Translations under genes and position numbers: made by a program | Shown here: positions 1 to 9,320 of the stretch, piece after piece | Numbering within the stretch: the stretch's first letter is position 1 | Layout: each line of letters starts with the position of its first letter | Notes under the pieces: generated by a model | Told to the model about the DNA's origin: nothing | What the model saw: the letters and a program-made list of their open reading frames with translations, nothing else | The model's database searches: none | NCBI GenBank assembly: GCA_017434525.1 | Contig: JAFRFD010000095.1 | Span: forward strand, 1 to 48,751 | Source of the DNA: Methanobrevibacter sp. | GTDB taxonomy: Archaea; Methanobacteriota; Methanobacteria; Methanobacteriales; Methanobacteriaceae | Reading direction: 5' to 3' | Length of the DNA: 48,751 nucleotides

Positions 1-465
1 GAAAACAAATTAATGACTAAATACGGTTTAAAAAACAAAAAAGAAATTTGGAAAGCTGATACTTTAGTCAGAAGATACAGTAGGGAAGCAAGGTATTTAC
101 TTGGTTTCGGTGCTGATCAAATGGTAAATGAAAAATTAGAATTATTAGGACACTTAGCTAGAACCGGTGTTTTGCCAGAAGGTGCAGCTCTTGAAGAAAT
201 CTTAGACTTAAACGTTGAAGATATCTTAAGAAGAAGATTACAAACTATTGTATACAAAAAAGGTTTAGCTCGTACTCCTAAAGAAGCAAGAATGTTTGTT
301 GTACACGGCCACATAGCATTAGGCGGTAAAAAAATCAACTCCCCAAGTTATGTAGTATTAAAAGGTCAAGAAGATGAAATCGGATTCTATCGTTCTTCAC
401 CTGTAGCAAAACAAATTGAAGAGTACAACAAAAGTAAGGATAACAAAGCTAATACAGAAGAATAA
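1..465 (+). CDS. rps4: Small ribosomal subunit protein uS4 (5' truncated)
   Basis: Primary 16S rRNA-binding protein of the small subunit. The frame is open from base 1 (residues ENKL precede the first ATG at 13), and archaeal uS4 normally has about 25-30 more N-terminal residues, so the true start lies outside the window and the internal ATG is not the start. The S4 RNA-binding domain is visible in the second half (region around [17 protein letters not shown]), with an acidic, Lys-rich tail. It leads the archaeal rps4-rps11-rpoD operon, with rps11 12 bases downstream behind a GGGTGT ribosome binding site. The family call is secure. Confidence 0.95.
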   Translation, partial: ENKLMTKYGLKNKKEIWKADTLVRRYSREARYLLGFGADQMVNEKLELLGHLARTGVLPEGAALEEILDLNVEDILRRRLQTIVYKKGLARTPKEARMFVVHGHIALGGKKINSPSYVVLKGQEDEIGFYRSSPVAKQIEEYNKSKDNKANTEE

Positions 466-476
466 AGGGTGTAACT

Positions 477-869
477 ATGGCAAAAGATGAAAAATGGGGT
501 ATAGCAAATATTTACTCATCATTTAATAACACTATTATTACTGTAACAGATATTACTGGTGCTGAGACTATTTCTCAATGGTCCGGTGGAAAAGTTGTTC
601 GTGCAGACAGACAACAAGCTTCACCTTTCGCAGCAATGGCTGCAGCAACTAGAATAGCTGATGATGCTAAAGAAAAAGGATTTATTGGATTACATATTAA
701 AGTAAGAGCTCCTGGTGGAAACGGACCTAGAAGTCCAGGACCTGGTGCACAAGCTACTATCCGTGCTTTAGCAAGAGCTGGAATTAAAATAGGAAAAATA
801 GAAGATATTACTCCTATTCCTCACGATGGTACTGGAAGACCTGGTGGTAAAAGAGGAAGAAGAGTTTAA
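477..869 (+). CDS. rps11: Small ribosomal subunit protein uS11
   Basis: Small-subunit platform protein, 130 residues, the normal archaeal length. The N-terminal '[19 protein letters not shown]' and the C-terminal '[18 protein letters not shown]' are the classical uS11 signatures; the basic tail contacts 16S rRNA. The ATG lies behind AAAGGGTGT. The stop codon abuts the rpoD leader, consistent with co-transcription in the uS4-uS11-Rpo3 operon conserved across archaea. Confidence 0.97.
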   Translation: MAKDEKWGIANIYSSFNNTIITVTDITGAETISQWSGGKVVRADRQQASPFAAMAAATRIADDAKEKGFIGLHIKVRAPGGNGPRSPGPGAQATIRALARAGIKIGKIEDITPIPHDGTGRPGGKRGRRV

Positions 870-884
870 GTGGAAGGGTTTAAT

Positions 885-1712
885 ATGGAGATAGAAGTTA
901 GAAGTCAAAGCGATAACGAAATCATATTCGTTGTTCGTGATGCAGAAGTACCTTTCGTCAATGCTATTAGAAGATGCGCAATGGTAAATGTGCCTAAAAT
1001 AGCTATTGAAGATGTAAATATTATTAGAAATGATTCTGCTATGTTTAATGAGGTACTTGCACATAGACTTGGTTTAACTCCTTTAGTTTCTGATCTTGAT
1101 GCACTTGAAGGTTTACCTTTACCTGAAGATGCTGAATGGGATGACTTCAATAGTGGAATTTTATTCAGCTTACATGAAGTAGGACCTAAAGTTGTTTATT
1201 CTAAAGATTTAATATCTTCAGACTCAAAAATTAAACCAGTATACGACACAATTCCTTTAGTAAAACTTAAAGAAGATGAAGAAATCGTCATTGAAGCTTC
1301 TGCAAAAGTAGGTTATGGTAAAGAACATGCAAAATGGATTCCAACCACAGTATGTGCATATAAACAGTATCCGGAAATAACCTTTAATGAAGATGAGGAA
1401 GTGGATTATGACTGTGCATTGGCATGTCCTCGTGGAGTTTTAAAATCTGATAGAAGGTCTAAAAAGATTAAAATAGTCGATGATGACGACAGTCCTTTGA
1501 AAGGTGTTGAAAACTGTACAATGTGCAAAAGCTGTGTTAGAGCTTCTGCAAACGGATACATTAACGTAGGATATCGCGAAAACGATTTCATATTCAGAAT
1601 TGAAACAGATGGAGCAATGCCTCCTAAAGAAGTTTTATTAAAAGCTTGTGATGTATTAGGTGAAAAAGCAGAAAAGTTTATCAAATTTAGTGATGAAGGA
1701 GGAAGTAAATAA
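885..1712 (+). CDS. rpoD: DNA-directed RNA polymerase subunit D (Rpo3)
   Basis: Rpo3 pairs with Rpo11 to form the alpha-like assembly platform of archaeal RNA polymerase. I choose the ATG at 885 (MEIEVRSQ) because GGAAGGG lies just upstream; an in-frame GTG at 870 would overlap that ribosome binding site. The N-terminal half carries the dimerisation motif 'VPFVNAIRRCAM'. The inserted ferredoxin-like domain has a CALACP segment (about residues 180-185) and a CTMCKSC segment (about 211-217). That gives the CxxCxxC plus CP set for one [4Fe-4S] cluster, but the CP that would complete a second is missing. Length is 275 residues. It overlaps rpl18e by one base (taATGg). Confidence 0.96.
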   Translation: MEIEVRSQSDNEIIFVVRDAEVPFVNAIRRCAMVNVPKIAIEDVNIIRNDSAMFNEVLAHRLGLTPLVSDLDALEGLPLPEDAEWDDFNSGILFSLHEVGPKVVYSKDLISSDSKIKPVYDTIPLVKLKEDEEIVIEASAKVGYGKEHAKWIPTTVCAYKQYPEITFNEDEEVDYDCALACPRGVLKSDRRSKKIKIVDDDDSPLKGVENCTMCKSCVRASANGYINVGYRENDFIFRIETDGAMPPKEVLLKACDVLGEKAEKFIKFSDEGGSK

Positions 1713-2077
1713 TGGTTAAGAAAGTAGTAAAAACAAATCCTAACCTTATTGAACTTATTAATAAACTTTATGAACAATCAAGAAATGAGGATGCAGCTAT
1801 TTGGAAAGCTGTTGCACAAAAACTTGAAAGGTCTAATAGAAGAACTGCTGAAGTAAACTTGTCTGATATTGCAAGATATGCTGAAGCTGGTGAAACTATT
1901 TTAGTGCCAGGTAAAGTTTTATCAAACGGTAATTTAGAAGAAAAAGTAGATGTTGTAGCATTAAAATTCTCAGCTAAAGCACAAGAAAAAATTGAAAGTG
2001 CTGGTGGAGAATGCATCTCAATTGACGAGATAATCGAATCAAATCCTAAAGGATCAAACATTAGGATCATGGAATAA
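1712..2077 (+). CDS. rpl18e: Large ribosomal subunit protein eL18
   Basis: Archaeal/eukaryotic-type large-subunit protein with no bacterial counterpart. It has 121 residues, the typical archaeal length, with the conserved 'NPNLIELINKLYEQSRNEDAAIWKAVA' type of start and 'VPGKVLSNGNL' in the middle. Its ATG overlaps the last base of the rpoD stop and GAAGGAGG lies just upstream, so translational coupling is likely. The gene order rpoD-rpl18e-rpl13-rps9 is standard for archaea. Confidence 0.95.
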   Translation: MVKKVVKTNPNLIELINKLYEQSRNEDAAIWKAVAQKLERSNRRTAEVNLSDIARYAEAGETILVPGKVLSNGNLEEKVDVVALKFSAKAQEKIESAGGECISIDEIIESNPKGSNIRIME

Positions 2078-2090
2078 ATAGGGTGTTATT

Positions 2091-2513
2091 ATGATTATTG
2101 ATGGTGAAGGATGCGTTTTAGGAAGATTAGCTAGTATTACTAGTAAAAATCTTTTAGAAGGCGAAGAAGTAGTAATTATTAATGCTGAAAAAATTATGTT
2201 AACTGGTAACAAGGATTGGGCTTATGCAAAATACAAACAAAGAGTTGACAGGGCAAGTATTTCCAATCCTCGTGACTTAGGTCCTAAATATCCTAGAAGG
2301 CCAGATGATATATTTAGAAGAACTGTAAGAGGAATGTTACCTTTCAAAAAAGCAAAAGGTAAAACCGCATACAAAGGATTAAAAGCTTTTGTAGGTGTAC
2401 CTGCAGAATATGCAGATGCTGAACTCACTGCAGTTCCTGAAGCAGAATATAAAGATCTTAAAAAAGGTATTGAATTAGGAGAAATCTCCAAACTTTTAGG
2501 AGCTACCTTTTAA
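2091..2513 (+). CDS. rpl13: Large ribosomal subunit protein uL13
   Basis: Early-assembly 23S rRNA-binding protein, 140 residues. It starts '[15 protein letters not shown]' and contains the conserved '[15 protein letters not shown]' segment. It follows rpl18e by 13 bases with AGGGTG upstream of the ATG, and belongs to the same operon as rps9. Confidence 0.95.
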   Translation: MIIDGEGCVLGRLASITSKNLLEGEEVVIINAEKIMLTGNKDWAYAKYKQRVDRASISNPRDLGPKYPRRPDDIFRRTVRGMLPFKKAKGKTAYKGLKAFVGVPAEYADAELTAVPEAEYKDLKKGIELGEISKLLGATF

Positions 2514-2532
2514 ATAAAATGGATGTGTGATT

Positions 2533-2934
2533 ATGGTTAAAGTTATTCATACAAGTGGAAAACGTAAAACAGCTATCGCAAGAGGTACTGTTCAAGAAGG
2601 AACTGGTAAAGTTAGAATTAACAGAATTCCTTTAGAACTTTATTCTCCTGAGCTTGCAAACTTAAAGTTACAAGAACCATTAACCTTAGCTGGTGACTTA
2701 GCTAATGAAGTTGATATCAACATCAAAGTTGTTGGTGGAGGAGTAATGGGTCAAGCTGAAGCTGCACGTATGGTAATTGCAAAAGGACTCGTACAATGGT
2801 CACAAGATATGGATTTAAAAGAAAAATTCATCCAATACGACAGAACCATGTTAGTAGGTGACCCAAGACGTTCAGAACCTAAAAAATACGGTGGTCCTGG
2901 AGCAAGAGCACGTAAACAAAAAAGTTACAGATAA
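2533..2934 (+). CDS. rps9: Small ribosomal subunit protein uS9
   Basis: Small-subunit head protein whose C-terminal tail reaches the P-site tRNA; the tail here ends '[11 protein letters not shown]', with the universal Lys/Tyr-Arg end. I start it at the ATG at 2533 ([16 protein letters not shown], 133 residues); the GTG at 2527 would add only two residues. A hairpin over the stop codon (2920-2949) follows, before rpoN. Confidence 0.96.
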   Translation: MVKVIHTSGKRKTAIARGTVQEGTGKVRINRIPLELYSPELANLKLQEPLTLAGDLANEVDINIKVVGGGVMGQAEAARMVIAKGLVQWSQDMDLKEKFIQYDRTMLVGDPRRSEPKKYGGPGARARKQKSYR

Positions 2935-2949
2935 TTACTCTGTACTTTT
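2920..2949 (+). terminator. Stop-codon-straddling hairpin after rps9
   Basis: AAAAGT-t-ACAGA pairs with TCTGT-ACTTTT around a 7-base loop holding the rps9 stop codon, giving 11 pairs with one bulged T. A moderately T-rich stretch follows. Because rpoN starts 34 bases later, it may attenuate or process the transcript instead of ending it. Confidence 0.45.
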
Positions 2950-2982
2950 AAATTTTATTTAAATTTAAAAAAGATGATATAA

Positions 2983-3153
2983 ATGATTCCTATTAGATGC
3001 TTAAGTTGTGGAAAACCAGTATCAGCTTACTTTGATGAATATAATAAAAGGATAGCTGCTGGAGAAAAGTCAAAAGATATTTTAGATGACTTAGGTTTAA
3101 CTAGATATTGTTGTAGAAGAATGTTGATTTCTCATGTGGAAACATGGGAATAA
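2983..3153 (+). CDS. rpoN: DNA-directed RNA polymerase subunit N (Rpo10)
   Basis: Small zinc-binding RNA polymerase subunit that bridges the Rpo3/Rpo11 platform to the large subunits. The 56-residue frame starts 'MIPIRCLSCGKPVS' and has 'RYCCRRM' near the middle; CxxC plus the adjacent CC pair are the four zinc ligands and the hallmark of the family. It ends 'ISHVETWE'. GATGAT lies upstream of the ATG. Length and context between rps9 and rpoK match other archaea. Confidence 0.95.
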   Translation: MIPIRCLSCGKPVSAYFDEYNKRIAAGEKSKDILDDLGLTRYCCRRMLISHVETWE

Positions 3154-3227
3154 TTTTACAATTTAGGGATATTGTATTGCAAATAGAATCTTGGTAAAAT
3201 ATATGCCTAATAAATGGAGTATTATTC

Positions 3228-3410
3228 ATGAATGTTGAAAAAAAATTAACAAGGTTTGAAAGAGCTAGACTTCTTGGAGCTAGAGCAATTCAAATATCTA
3301 TGGGAGCTAAACCATTAGTGGAAATTAAAGACTCTCTTGATCCGATTGATATTGCTTATGAGGAGTTAAAAGCTGGAGTTTTACCATTAGATGTAATTAG
3401 AGACGAATAA
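3228..3410 (+). CDS. rpoK: DNA-directed RNA polymerase subunit K (Rpo6)
   Basis: Archaeal homologue of eukaryotic RPB6 and bacterial omega, which latches the largest subunit. It has 60 residues, with the conserved '[25 protein letters not shown]' type core and the acidic 'P-DVIRDE' end. GGAG lies upstream of the ATG. The 74-base gap from rpoN contains an AAAATATATG stretch that could be a weak internal promoter. Confidence 0.95.
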   Translation: MNVEKKLTRFERARLLGARAIQISMGAKPLVEIKDSLDPIDIAYEELKAGVLPLDVIRDE

Positions 3411-3501
3411 ATAGTTTATCTATTTATTCTTAAATTTCTTTAAAAAAAATAAAAAATACCAACATAACTCTATAAAGAAACTTACTGATTTTTTAAAGAG
3501 T

Positions 3502-3539
3502 ATAGATTATATGGTAATAAATTAAATGACACTGAGGTG
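3502..3539 (+). promoter_or_regulatory. Candidate TATA region and ribosome binding site of eno
   Basis: An ATAGATTATATGG stretch about 30-40 bases upstream of the enolase start resembles an archaeal TATA element. GAGGTG at 3534-3539 is a good ribosome binding site and decides the TTG start at 3545. A T-rich stretch after rpoK (about 3420-3450) may end the upstream transcript. Confidence 0.4.
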
Positions 3540-3544
3540 TTTTT

Positions 3545-4789
3545 TTGGATAGTATAATAGAAGATGTCCAAGTTCGTAAGATTTTGGATAGCAGAGGAAA
3601 CCCAACTATTGAAGTAGATGTACTTACTTGGAATGGTTTCGGTAGAGCTGCTGCACCAAGCGGAGCCAGTACTGGTTCTAGGGAAGTGGTATCTTTTCCA
3701 GAAGGAGGAGTTGACTTAGTCGTCCGTGAAATGGAAGAGTTCATAGCTTCTGAGCTTATTGGTATGGATGCTGAAGACATAACTACCATTGATGAGGTAT
3801 TAAGAGAAATTGATGGTACAGATAATCTGTCAGCTATCGGCGGCAATACTACTGTAGCGGTCTCCATGGCTGTGGCTAAAGCTGCTGCTAAATCTTATAA
3901 CATGCCATTATACAAATACATTGGTGGAAATTTAGTAAACGAATTGCCATTTCCTTTAGGTAACATGATGAACGGTGGAGCGCATGCAGGTATAAATGCA
4001 CCGGACATTCAAGAATTTCTGGTTGTTCCAATTGGGGCTACTAACGTTGTTGAGGGCATTTTTGCAAATGCGGCTGTTCACAAAAGACTTAAAGAGTTGA
4101 TTCAAACTAAAGACTCCAATTTTACTGGTGGTAAAGGAGACGAAGGTGGATGGGTACCAAACATTACCAATGATTCTGCTTTAGAAATTCAAGCTAAATC
4201 ATGTGAAGAGGTTGGTGATGAATTGGGTATTGAAATCAGGCCTTCTCTTGATATGGCAGCTTCTGAATTATGGAATGCTAGCGAGCAAAAATATGTTTAT
4301 GCTCAAGATGGTGTTAAAAGAGACACCGGAGATCAAATTGATTTTGTAAAGGATATCATTGATACCTACAAAATGTTCTATGTAGAAGACCCATTTGATG
4401 AATCTGATTTTGACGGATTTTCTCAATTAACTTCAAAAGTGGGGGATAAATGTTTAATTTGCGGTGATGATCTGTTCGTAACTAATAAAGAATTATTGGC
4501 TAAAGGAATAGAGAAAAAAGCTGCAAATGCTATTATCATCAAACCTAATCAGATTGGTTCTTTATCTGAAACTTATGCTACTGTAAAGCTAGCAAAAGAA
4601 AACGATATTGTGCCTGTCGTGTCCCATAGGTCTGGTGAAACTACTGATGAAACTATTGCACATTTGGCTGTTGGTTTCCAGGCACCTATGATAAAAACTG
4701 GAGCCATTGGCGGTGAAAGAATAGCAAAATTAAACGAGCTTATTCGTATTGAGGAAGAAATGTCAAATCCTGCAATGGGCAAATTCTAA
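3545..4789 (+). CDS. eno: Enolase (phosphopyruvate hydratase)
   Basis: Interconverts 2-phosphoglycerate and phosphoenolpyruvate in gluconeogenesis/glycolysis, with Mg2+. The 414 residues match the family; visible motifs are '[15 protein letters not shown]' at the N-terminus, 'MNGGAHAGI', the metal-site 'DDLFVTN', the catalytic-lysine 'IKPNQIGS' and 'SHRSGETTD'. The start is TTG, placed 5 bases after GAGGTG; no in-frame ATG upstream fits. Enolase inside the ribosomal/RNA polymerase cluster is a recurrent arrangement in euryarchaeota. Confidence 0.96.
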   Translation: MDSIIEDVQVRKILDSRGNPTIEVDVLTWNGFGRAAAPSGASTGSREVVSFPEGGVDLVVREMEEFIASELIGMDAEDITTIDEVLREIDGTDNLSAIGGNTTVAVSMAVAKAAAKSYNMPLYKYIGGNLVNELPFPLGNMMNGGAHAGINAPDIQEFLVVPIGATNVVEGIFANAAVHKRLKELIQTKDSNFTGGKGDEGGWVPNITNDSALEIQAKSCEEVGDELGIEIRPSLDMAASELWNASEQKYVYAQDGVKRDTGDQIDFVKDIIDTYKMFYVEDPFDESDFDGFSQLTSKVGDKCLICGDDLFVTNKELLAKGIEKKAANAIIIKPNQIGSLSETYATVKLAKENDIVPVVSHRSGETTDETIAHLAVGFQAPMIKTGAIGGERIAKLNELIRIEEEMSNPAMGKF

Positions 4790-4811
4790 CAATATAAACG
4801 GAGAGAATAAT

Positions 4812-5006
4812 ATGGCTAAAGTAACTATTGATTACGATAAATGTGATGGTGCTGACTGTGCAGAATGTTCTGATGTTTGCCCAATGGAAGTTTTAGTTCT
4901 CGAAGGAGACAAAATTACAATCAACAATCCAGAAGACTGCAGTTATTGTGAAGTATGTATGGACGTATGTCCTAACGAATGTGTAAAAATTGAAGATGAA
5001 GATTAA
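4812..5006 (+). CDS. 2[4Fe-4S] ferredoxin
   Basis: Small electron carrier of 64 residues with two cysteine motifs: CDGADCAECSDVCP (note the C-x4-C-x2-C-x3-C spacing, two residues longer than usual in the first gap) and CSYCEVCMDVCP. The second motif is canonical. I start it at the ATG at 4812 behind GGAGAGAAT; an upstream in-frame ATG at 4749 lies inside eno and is rejected. The redox partner cannot be told from sequence. Confidence 0.93.
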   Translation: MAKVTIDYDKCDGADCAECSDVCPMEVLVLEGDKITINNPEDCSYCEVCMDVCPNECVKIEDED

Positions 5007-5031
5007 ATATAATAAAAAAAGGTGATTATAA

Positions 5032-5631
5032 ATGACTAACGAACTTTTAATTGATTTAGACAATTATTTAGCAGCAGGTTTACATATCGGAACCCAACAA
5101 AAAACCAGCGATATGGAAAAATATATATTCAGAGTAAGATCTGACGGTTTATACGTTTTAGATATTCAAAAAACCGATGAAAGAATCAGACAAATTGCAA
5201 AACTTTTAGCAAAATACGACCCAGAAGACATTTTAGTAGTAGCTACCAGACAATACGGTCAAGCTCCTGTTAAAAAATTCGGTGAAATTACCGGTGCAAA
5301 AACTATCCCTGGTAGATTCATCCCTGGAACTTTAACCAACCCTAATTATGCTAAATTCATTGAACCAAAAATCATTGTTGTAACTGACCCAAGGTCTGAC
5401 GCTCAAGCAATCTTAGAATCCAAACAAAACGGTATTCCTGTAATTGCTTTATGTGATACTGAAAACTTACTCAGTTTTGTTGATATTGCTGTACCTGTAA
5501 ACAACAAAGGTAGAAAAGCTATCGCTTTAGTTTACTGGTTACTCGCAAGACAAATCTTAAGAGAAAGAGGCGACATTCCTGAAGACGGTGACTTAGATAT
5601 TGAAGCAACTGACTTTGAACTTAAATTCTAA
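5032..5631 (+). CDS. rps2: Small ribosomal subunit protein uS2
   Basis: Small-subunit protein of the 16S body-head junction, 199 residues as in archaea, which lack the long bacterial C-terminal part. Conserved segments include '[14 protein letters not shown]', '[11 protein letters not shown]' and '[12 protein letters not shown]'. GGTGAT lies 7 bases before the ATG. It sits between ferredoxin and MEMO, a conserved archaeal order. Confidence 0.96.
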   Translation: MTNELLIDLDNYLAAGLHIGTQQKTSDMEKYIFRVRSDGLYVLDIQKTDERIRQIAKLLAKYDPEDILVVATRQYGQAPVKKFGEITGAKTIPGRFIPGTLTNPNYAKFIEPKIIVVTDPRSDAQAILESKQNGIPVIALCDTENLLSFVDIAVPVNNKGRKAIALVYWLLARQILRERGDIPEDGDLDIEATDFELKF

Positions 5632-5640
5632 ATGAGTTAA

Positions 5641-6489
5641 ATGTTAAGACAACCTGCTGTTGCTGGAGCATTCTATCCAGGTAATCCCGAAATCCTTAAA
5701 AAAACCATTGAAAAGTGTTTTTTAGATGATTTTGGCGTTGGTGAAATACCAAAACTTAACGCATTTGAAGGTAATGATTATCCTATCAATATTATGGTTC
5801 CGCATGCGGGTTATCAATATTCTGGTGCAATAGCTAGTCATGGCTATTGCAAATTAGTTCAAAATGGTTTTCCTGAAGTTTTTATTATATTGAGTCCTAA
5901 TCATACTGGATACGGTAGTGAAGTTTCTGTCTTCAATGAGGGGGAATGGATTACTCCTTTGGGAAGTGTTGATGTGGACAGTGAATTTGCGGATGCCGTA
6001 ATCTCTCATTCGGATATTGCAAGCGCAGATTTCTTGGCCCATAAATACGAACACAGCATAGAAGTTCAACTGCCTTTCTTACAATATTTTTCAGATGACT
6101 TTAAGATTGTTCCCATCACAATGGGATCTCAATCATTCATCGCTTCTAGTGATTTGGCAAAGGCGATTTTTGAAGCGGGCAATGAATTAAACAGGTCATA
6201 TGCAGTTATTGCAAGCACCGATTTGTCCCACTTTAACAATCAAGAAAAAGCGAACACTGTGGACGGATACGTTTTAGAAGATATTGATGAAATGAATGAA
6301 TTTAAACTTTTTGAAGAGGTCATTCAGTATAATATAACAATGTGTGGTTACGGTCCGGTAATAACAACCATTTCTCTTTCAAAAATGTCCAATAAAAATG
6401 ATAGTGAAATATTGGCATACGGGACAAGCGGTGACGTTACTGGAGATTTTACTTCAGTTGTAGGTTATGCTTCAGGTATTTTTAAATAA
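5641..6489 (+). CDS. MEMO1 / AmmeMemoRadiSam system protein B
   Basis: MEMO-family protein of 282 residues related to extradiol (LigB-like) dioxygenases. The conserved histidine-containing segments 'VPHAGYQYSGAIA', 'LSPNHTGYG', 'YEHSIEVQLPFLQ' and 'ASTDLSHF' are present. Family members are proposed redox or metal-binding proteins that often occur with AMMECR1 and radical-SAM partners, which are not in this window. The exact reaction is unknown. The ribosome binding site is weak; the gene starts 9 bases after rps2. Confidence 0.88.
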   Translation: MLRQPAVAGAFYPGNPEILKKTIEKCFLDDFGVGEIPKLNAFEGNDYPINIMVPHAGYQYSGAIASHGYCKLVQNGFPEVFIILSPNHTGYGSEVSVFNEGEWITPLGSVDVDSEFADAVISHSDIASADFLAHKYEHSIEVQLPFLQYFSDDFKIVPITMGSQSFIASSDLAKAIFEAGNELNRSYAVIASTDLSHFNNQEKANTVDGYVLEDIDEMNEFKLFEEVIQYNITMCGYGPVITTISLSKMSNKNDSEILAYGTSGDVTGDFTSVVGYASGIFK

Positions 6490-6498
6490 GGTGTGTTT

Positions 6499-7461
6499 AT
6501 GATAGCAAAAGCTTCTGCTCCAGCAAAAGCAATTTTATTTGGAGAACATTCAGTAGTTTATGGTGAACCTGCTATAGCGGGCGCTGTAAACAAAAGGGCT
6601 TATGTCACTGTTAAAGAATCTGAATGCGATAAGTCTATTTTTAAAGCTCCTAATATTAATTTTGAAGCGGAATTACTTACAAGGGAGAAAAAATATATTT
6701 TAAGGAAAGGAAAACCAGGTATTATTCGATATATTTTAGAATCTGTTTATAGAGCTCACGACCATACTCCAATAGAGATTACATTGACTTCCAATGTACC
6801 TATTGGTTCTGGACTCGGTTCATCTGCTGCAGTTACTGTAGCAACACTTGCAGCATTATATAGATATCATAATATTCGTTTCAATAAAAAATCCTTAGCT
6901 CATGATGCCCATATGGTGGAACAGGCCGTTCAAGGAGTGGCCAGTCCCCTGGATACTTTGGTTTCCACATATGGCGGCCTTGTTTATTTATCCAGAAATA
7001 AGAAGGTGGAGCGTTTTAAAGTGAATTTCAATGTTCCTTTTGTTGTGGGTTATACAACAAAACATGGAAACACAGGTAAAATGGTTAAGGATGTAAGACA
7101 TCTGAAGGAAAAAAATCCAAAAATCATCAATCCTGTTATAACCGCAATGGGAAATCTGACAAATTATGCAAAACAGGCTATTTTAAAAAGGGATTTTAAC
7201 AAGGTAGGTGAATTAATGAATATCAACCATGGATTTTTGGATGTCATTGGTGTGAACACTTTAGAATTGTCTAGAATGGTATATAATGCAAGGGAAGCCG
7301 GTGCTATCGGTTCCAAAACTACCGGTGCCGGAGGTGGAGGCAGTATCATTGCACTTTGTCCTGGAAAGGTTGATGAAGTTGCAGAGGCCATAGCTCGTGA
7401 TGATAATATTTTAAAAATCCATTTCACAAGAAAAGGGGTTTCTTCAAGGGTTTATAAGTGA
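6499..7461 (+). CDS. mvk: Mevalonate kinase
   Basis: GHMP-family kinase that phosphorylates mevalonate in archaeal isoprenoid-lipid synthesis. 'APAKAILFGEHSVVYG' begins the protein, the GHMP phosphate-binding loop is 'VPIGSGLGSSAAVTVA', and the C-terminal motif is 'KTTGAGGGGSIIAL'. I use the ATG at 6499, which AAGGTG precedes; a GTG two codons earlier lies within that site. It has 320 residues. It is followed within five bases by isopentenyl phosphate kinase, so both are in one operon. Confidence 0.95.
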   Translation: MIAKASAPAKAILFGEHSVVYGEPAIAGAVNKRAYVTVKESECDKSIFKAPNINFEAELLTREKKYILRKGKPGIIRYILESVYRAHDHTPIEITLTSNVPIGSGLGSSAAVTVATLAALYRYHNIRFNKKSLAHDAHMVEQAVQGVASPLDTLVSTYGGLVYLSRNKKVERFKVNFNVPFVVGYTTKHGNTGKMVKDVRHLKEKNPKIINPVITAMGNLTNYAKQAILKRDFNKVGELMNINHGFLDVIGVNTLELSRMVYNAREAGAIGSKTTGAGGGGSIIALCPGKVDEVAEAIARDDNILKIHFTRKGVSSRVYK

Positions 7462-7465
7462 TTTT

Positions 7466-8266
7466 ATGATTATTTTAAAAATTGGTGGGAGTATTTTAAC
7501 TAATAAAGATTCCACTGTAAGTGAAGTTGACAACGTCAGTCTTAAGAGGATTGCTTCAGAAATCAAGGCTTCACTTGATATTTCACCGAAACAACTGATA
7601 ATTGTTCACGGTGCAGGTTCCTTTGGCCATCCCCCTGCAAAGAAGTACAAAATTGGGGAGGCATTTGATGAGTCTGAATATCCGCAAAAAAGAATCGGAT
7701 TTTGTGAAACTCAAAATGAGGTAAAAAAATTAAACATGCTTATTTGTGAGGCTTTTATTGAAGAAGGTTTGCCTGTTGTTGCTATTCCTGCTTCAAGTTT
7801 TATGAGTGCAACCAATAAAAGAATCACTGAAGGCAATCTTGATTATTTTGAGAAGTATTTGCAAAAAGGTTTCATTCCTGTTATCTATGGGGATGTGGTT
7901 TTAGATAGTCAATTGGAAATTTGCGTCATATCCGGTGATCAATTAATTCAATATCTGGCTAAAAATTTAAATCCGGACATGGTTGTTTTGGGAACTGATG
8001 TTGACGGAGTTTATAATAAGAATCCTAAAACTCATGATGATGCAATTTTTTACGATAAATTTTCATCACTTGAAGATTTGGATGCATTTGAAGGAACTAC
8101 AAATGTGGATGTTACGGGCGGAATGGTCGGTAAAATCAAAGAACTTTTATATTTAGCAGATTTAGGGATTGAATCTAAAATAATAAATGCTGAAGTTAAA
8201 GACAATATTTTCAAAGTATTAGAAGATGAGGACGTTAAAGGCACAATAATTTCAAGGGGAAATTAG
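7466..8266 (+). CDS. ipk: Isopentenyl phosphate kinase
   Basis: Amino-acid-kinase-fold enzyme that converts isopentenyl phosphate to IPP in the modified archaeal mevalonate pathway. '[10 protein letters not shown]' binds nucleotide, '[15 protein letters not shown]' carries the family's catalytic histidine, and '[14 protein letters not shown]' and 'VTGGMVGKI' are conserved late motifs. It has 266 residues. It lies between mvk and fni, the diagnostic archaeal context. Confidence 0.95.
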   Translation: MIILKIGGSILTNKDSTVSEVDNVSLKRIASEIKASLDISPKQLIIVHGAGSFGHPPAKKYKIGEAFDESEYPQKRIGFCETQNEVKKLNMLICEAFIEEGLPVVAIPASSFMSATNKRITEGNLDYFEKYLQKGFIPVIYGDVVLDSQLEICVISGDQLIQYLAKNLNPDMVVLGTDVDGVYNKNPKTHDDAIFYDKFSSLEDLDAFEGTTNVDVTGGMVGKIKELLYLADLGIESKIINAEVKDNIFKVLEDEDVKGTIISRGN

Positions 8267-8270
8267 GAAT

Positions 8271-9317
8271 ATGATTTCAGATAGAAAATTAGAGCATTTA
8301 TTAATTTGTGAAAATTATGATGTAGAGTTTAAAAATAAAACAACTGGATTTGAAGATGTTGAATTAATCCATAATGTTTTACCGGAAATAGATAAGAATG
8401 AAATAGATTTGTCAACTTCTGTTTTTGGAAAGAAATTAGACTCTCCTTTATTTATTACAGCCATTACTGGAGGACATCCTGCTGCAAAATCCATTAATAA
8501 ACAATTGGCAATTGCAGCTGAAAATAATAACATTGCTTTAGGAGTGGGATCTCAAAGGGCGGCATGTGAACATCCGGAACTTGAGGATACATATACTGTT
8601 GTAAGAGAAAATGCTCCTGATTGTTTACTTGTTGGCAATATTGGCGCACCACAATTAAATTTGGCAGAAAAGGCTGTTGAAATTTTAGATGCCGATATTT
8701 TGGCCATTCATTTAAATCCACTTCAAGAATCAATTCAACCTGAAGGGGATTTGGATGCAAGAGGATACTTTGATTTGATTAATCAAATAACACAAACCGT
8801 TGACATACCTGTACTTGCAAAGGAAACAGGTTGTGGAATATCAGCGGAATCCGCTAAAAAATTGGTTGAAGTGGGTATTGATTATATTGATATTGAAGGT
8901 GCTGGGGGAACCAGTTGGGCCGCTGTTGAAACATACAGGTCTGATGATAAATATTTGGGTGAAATATTTTGGGATTGGGGAATTCCTACAGCCATCAGTA
9001 CTGTGGAAGTAACCAATGCAGTTAATGTTCCTGTTATTTCATCTGGAGGAATTAGAACCGGTCTTGAAGCGGCTAAAGCAATCGCTCTTGGAGCAGATGC
9101 AGTTGGTATGGCATTGCCATTTTTGAAAAATTCCGCATCCCAAGAACAACTGAACAAGTTCATAACCAGATTTAATGATTCACTTAGAATTGCAATGTTT
9201 TTAGTCGGAGCCAGTAATATTGAAGAGTTAAAGCAATCCAATCTTGTTATACGTGGAAAAACAAGGGAGTGGCTCAATGAAAGAGGAATTAACACTAAAG
9301 ATTATTCAAGGAGATAA
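8271..9317 (+). CDS. fni: Isopentenyl-diphosphate delta-isomerase type 2 (FMN-dependent)
   Basis: Converts IPP to DMAPP using reduced FMN. The TIM-barrel protein of 348 residues shows '[20 protein letters not shown]', 'GVGSQRAA', 'GNIGAPQL', 'HLNPLQE', 'AKETGCGIS', '[14 protein letters not shown]' and '[25 protein letters not shown]', all characteristic of the type 2 enzyme. It starts four bases after ipk and is followed by rnj after an AAGGAG ribosome binding site. Confidence 0.95.
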   Translation: MISDRKLEHLLICENYDVEFKNKTTGFEDVELIHNVLPEIDKNEIDLSTSVFGKKLDSPLFITAITGGHPAAKSINKQLAIAAENNNIALGVGSQRAACEHPELEDTYTVVRENAPDCLLVGNIGAPQLNLAEKAVEILDADILAIHLNPLQESIQPEGDLDARGYFDLINQITQTVDIPVLAKETGCGISAESAKKLVEVGIDYIDIEGAGGTSWAAVETYRSDDKYLGEIFWDWGIPTAISTVEVTNAVNVPVISSGGIRTGLEAAKAIALGADAVGMALPFLKNSASQEQLNKFITRFNDSLRIAMFLVGASNIEELKQSNLVIRGKTREWLNERGINTKDYSRR

Positions 9318-9320
9318 AAC

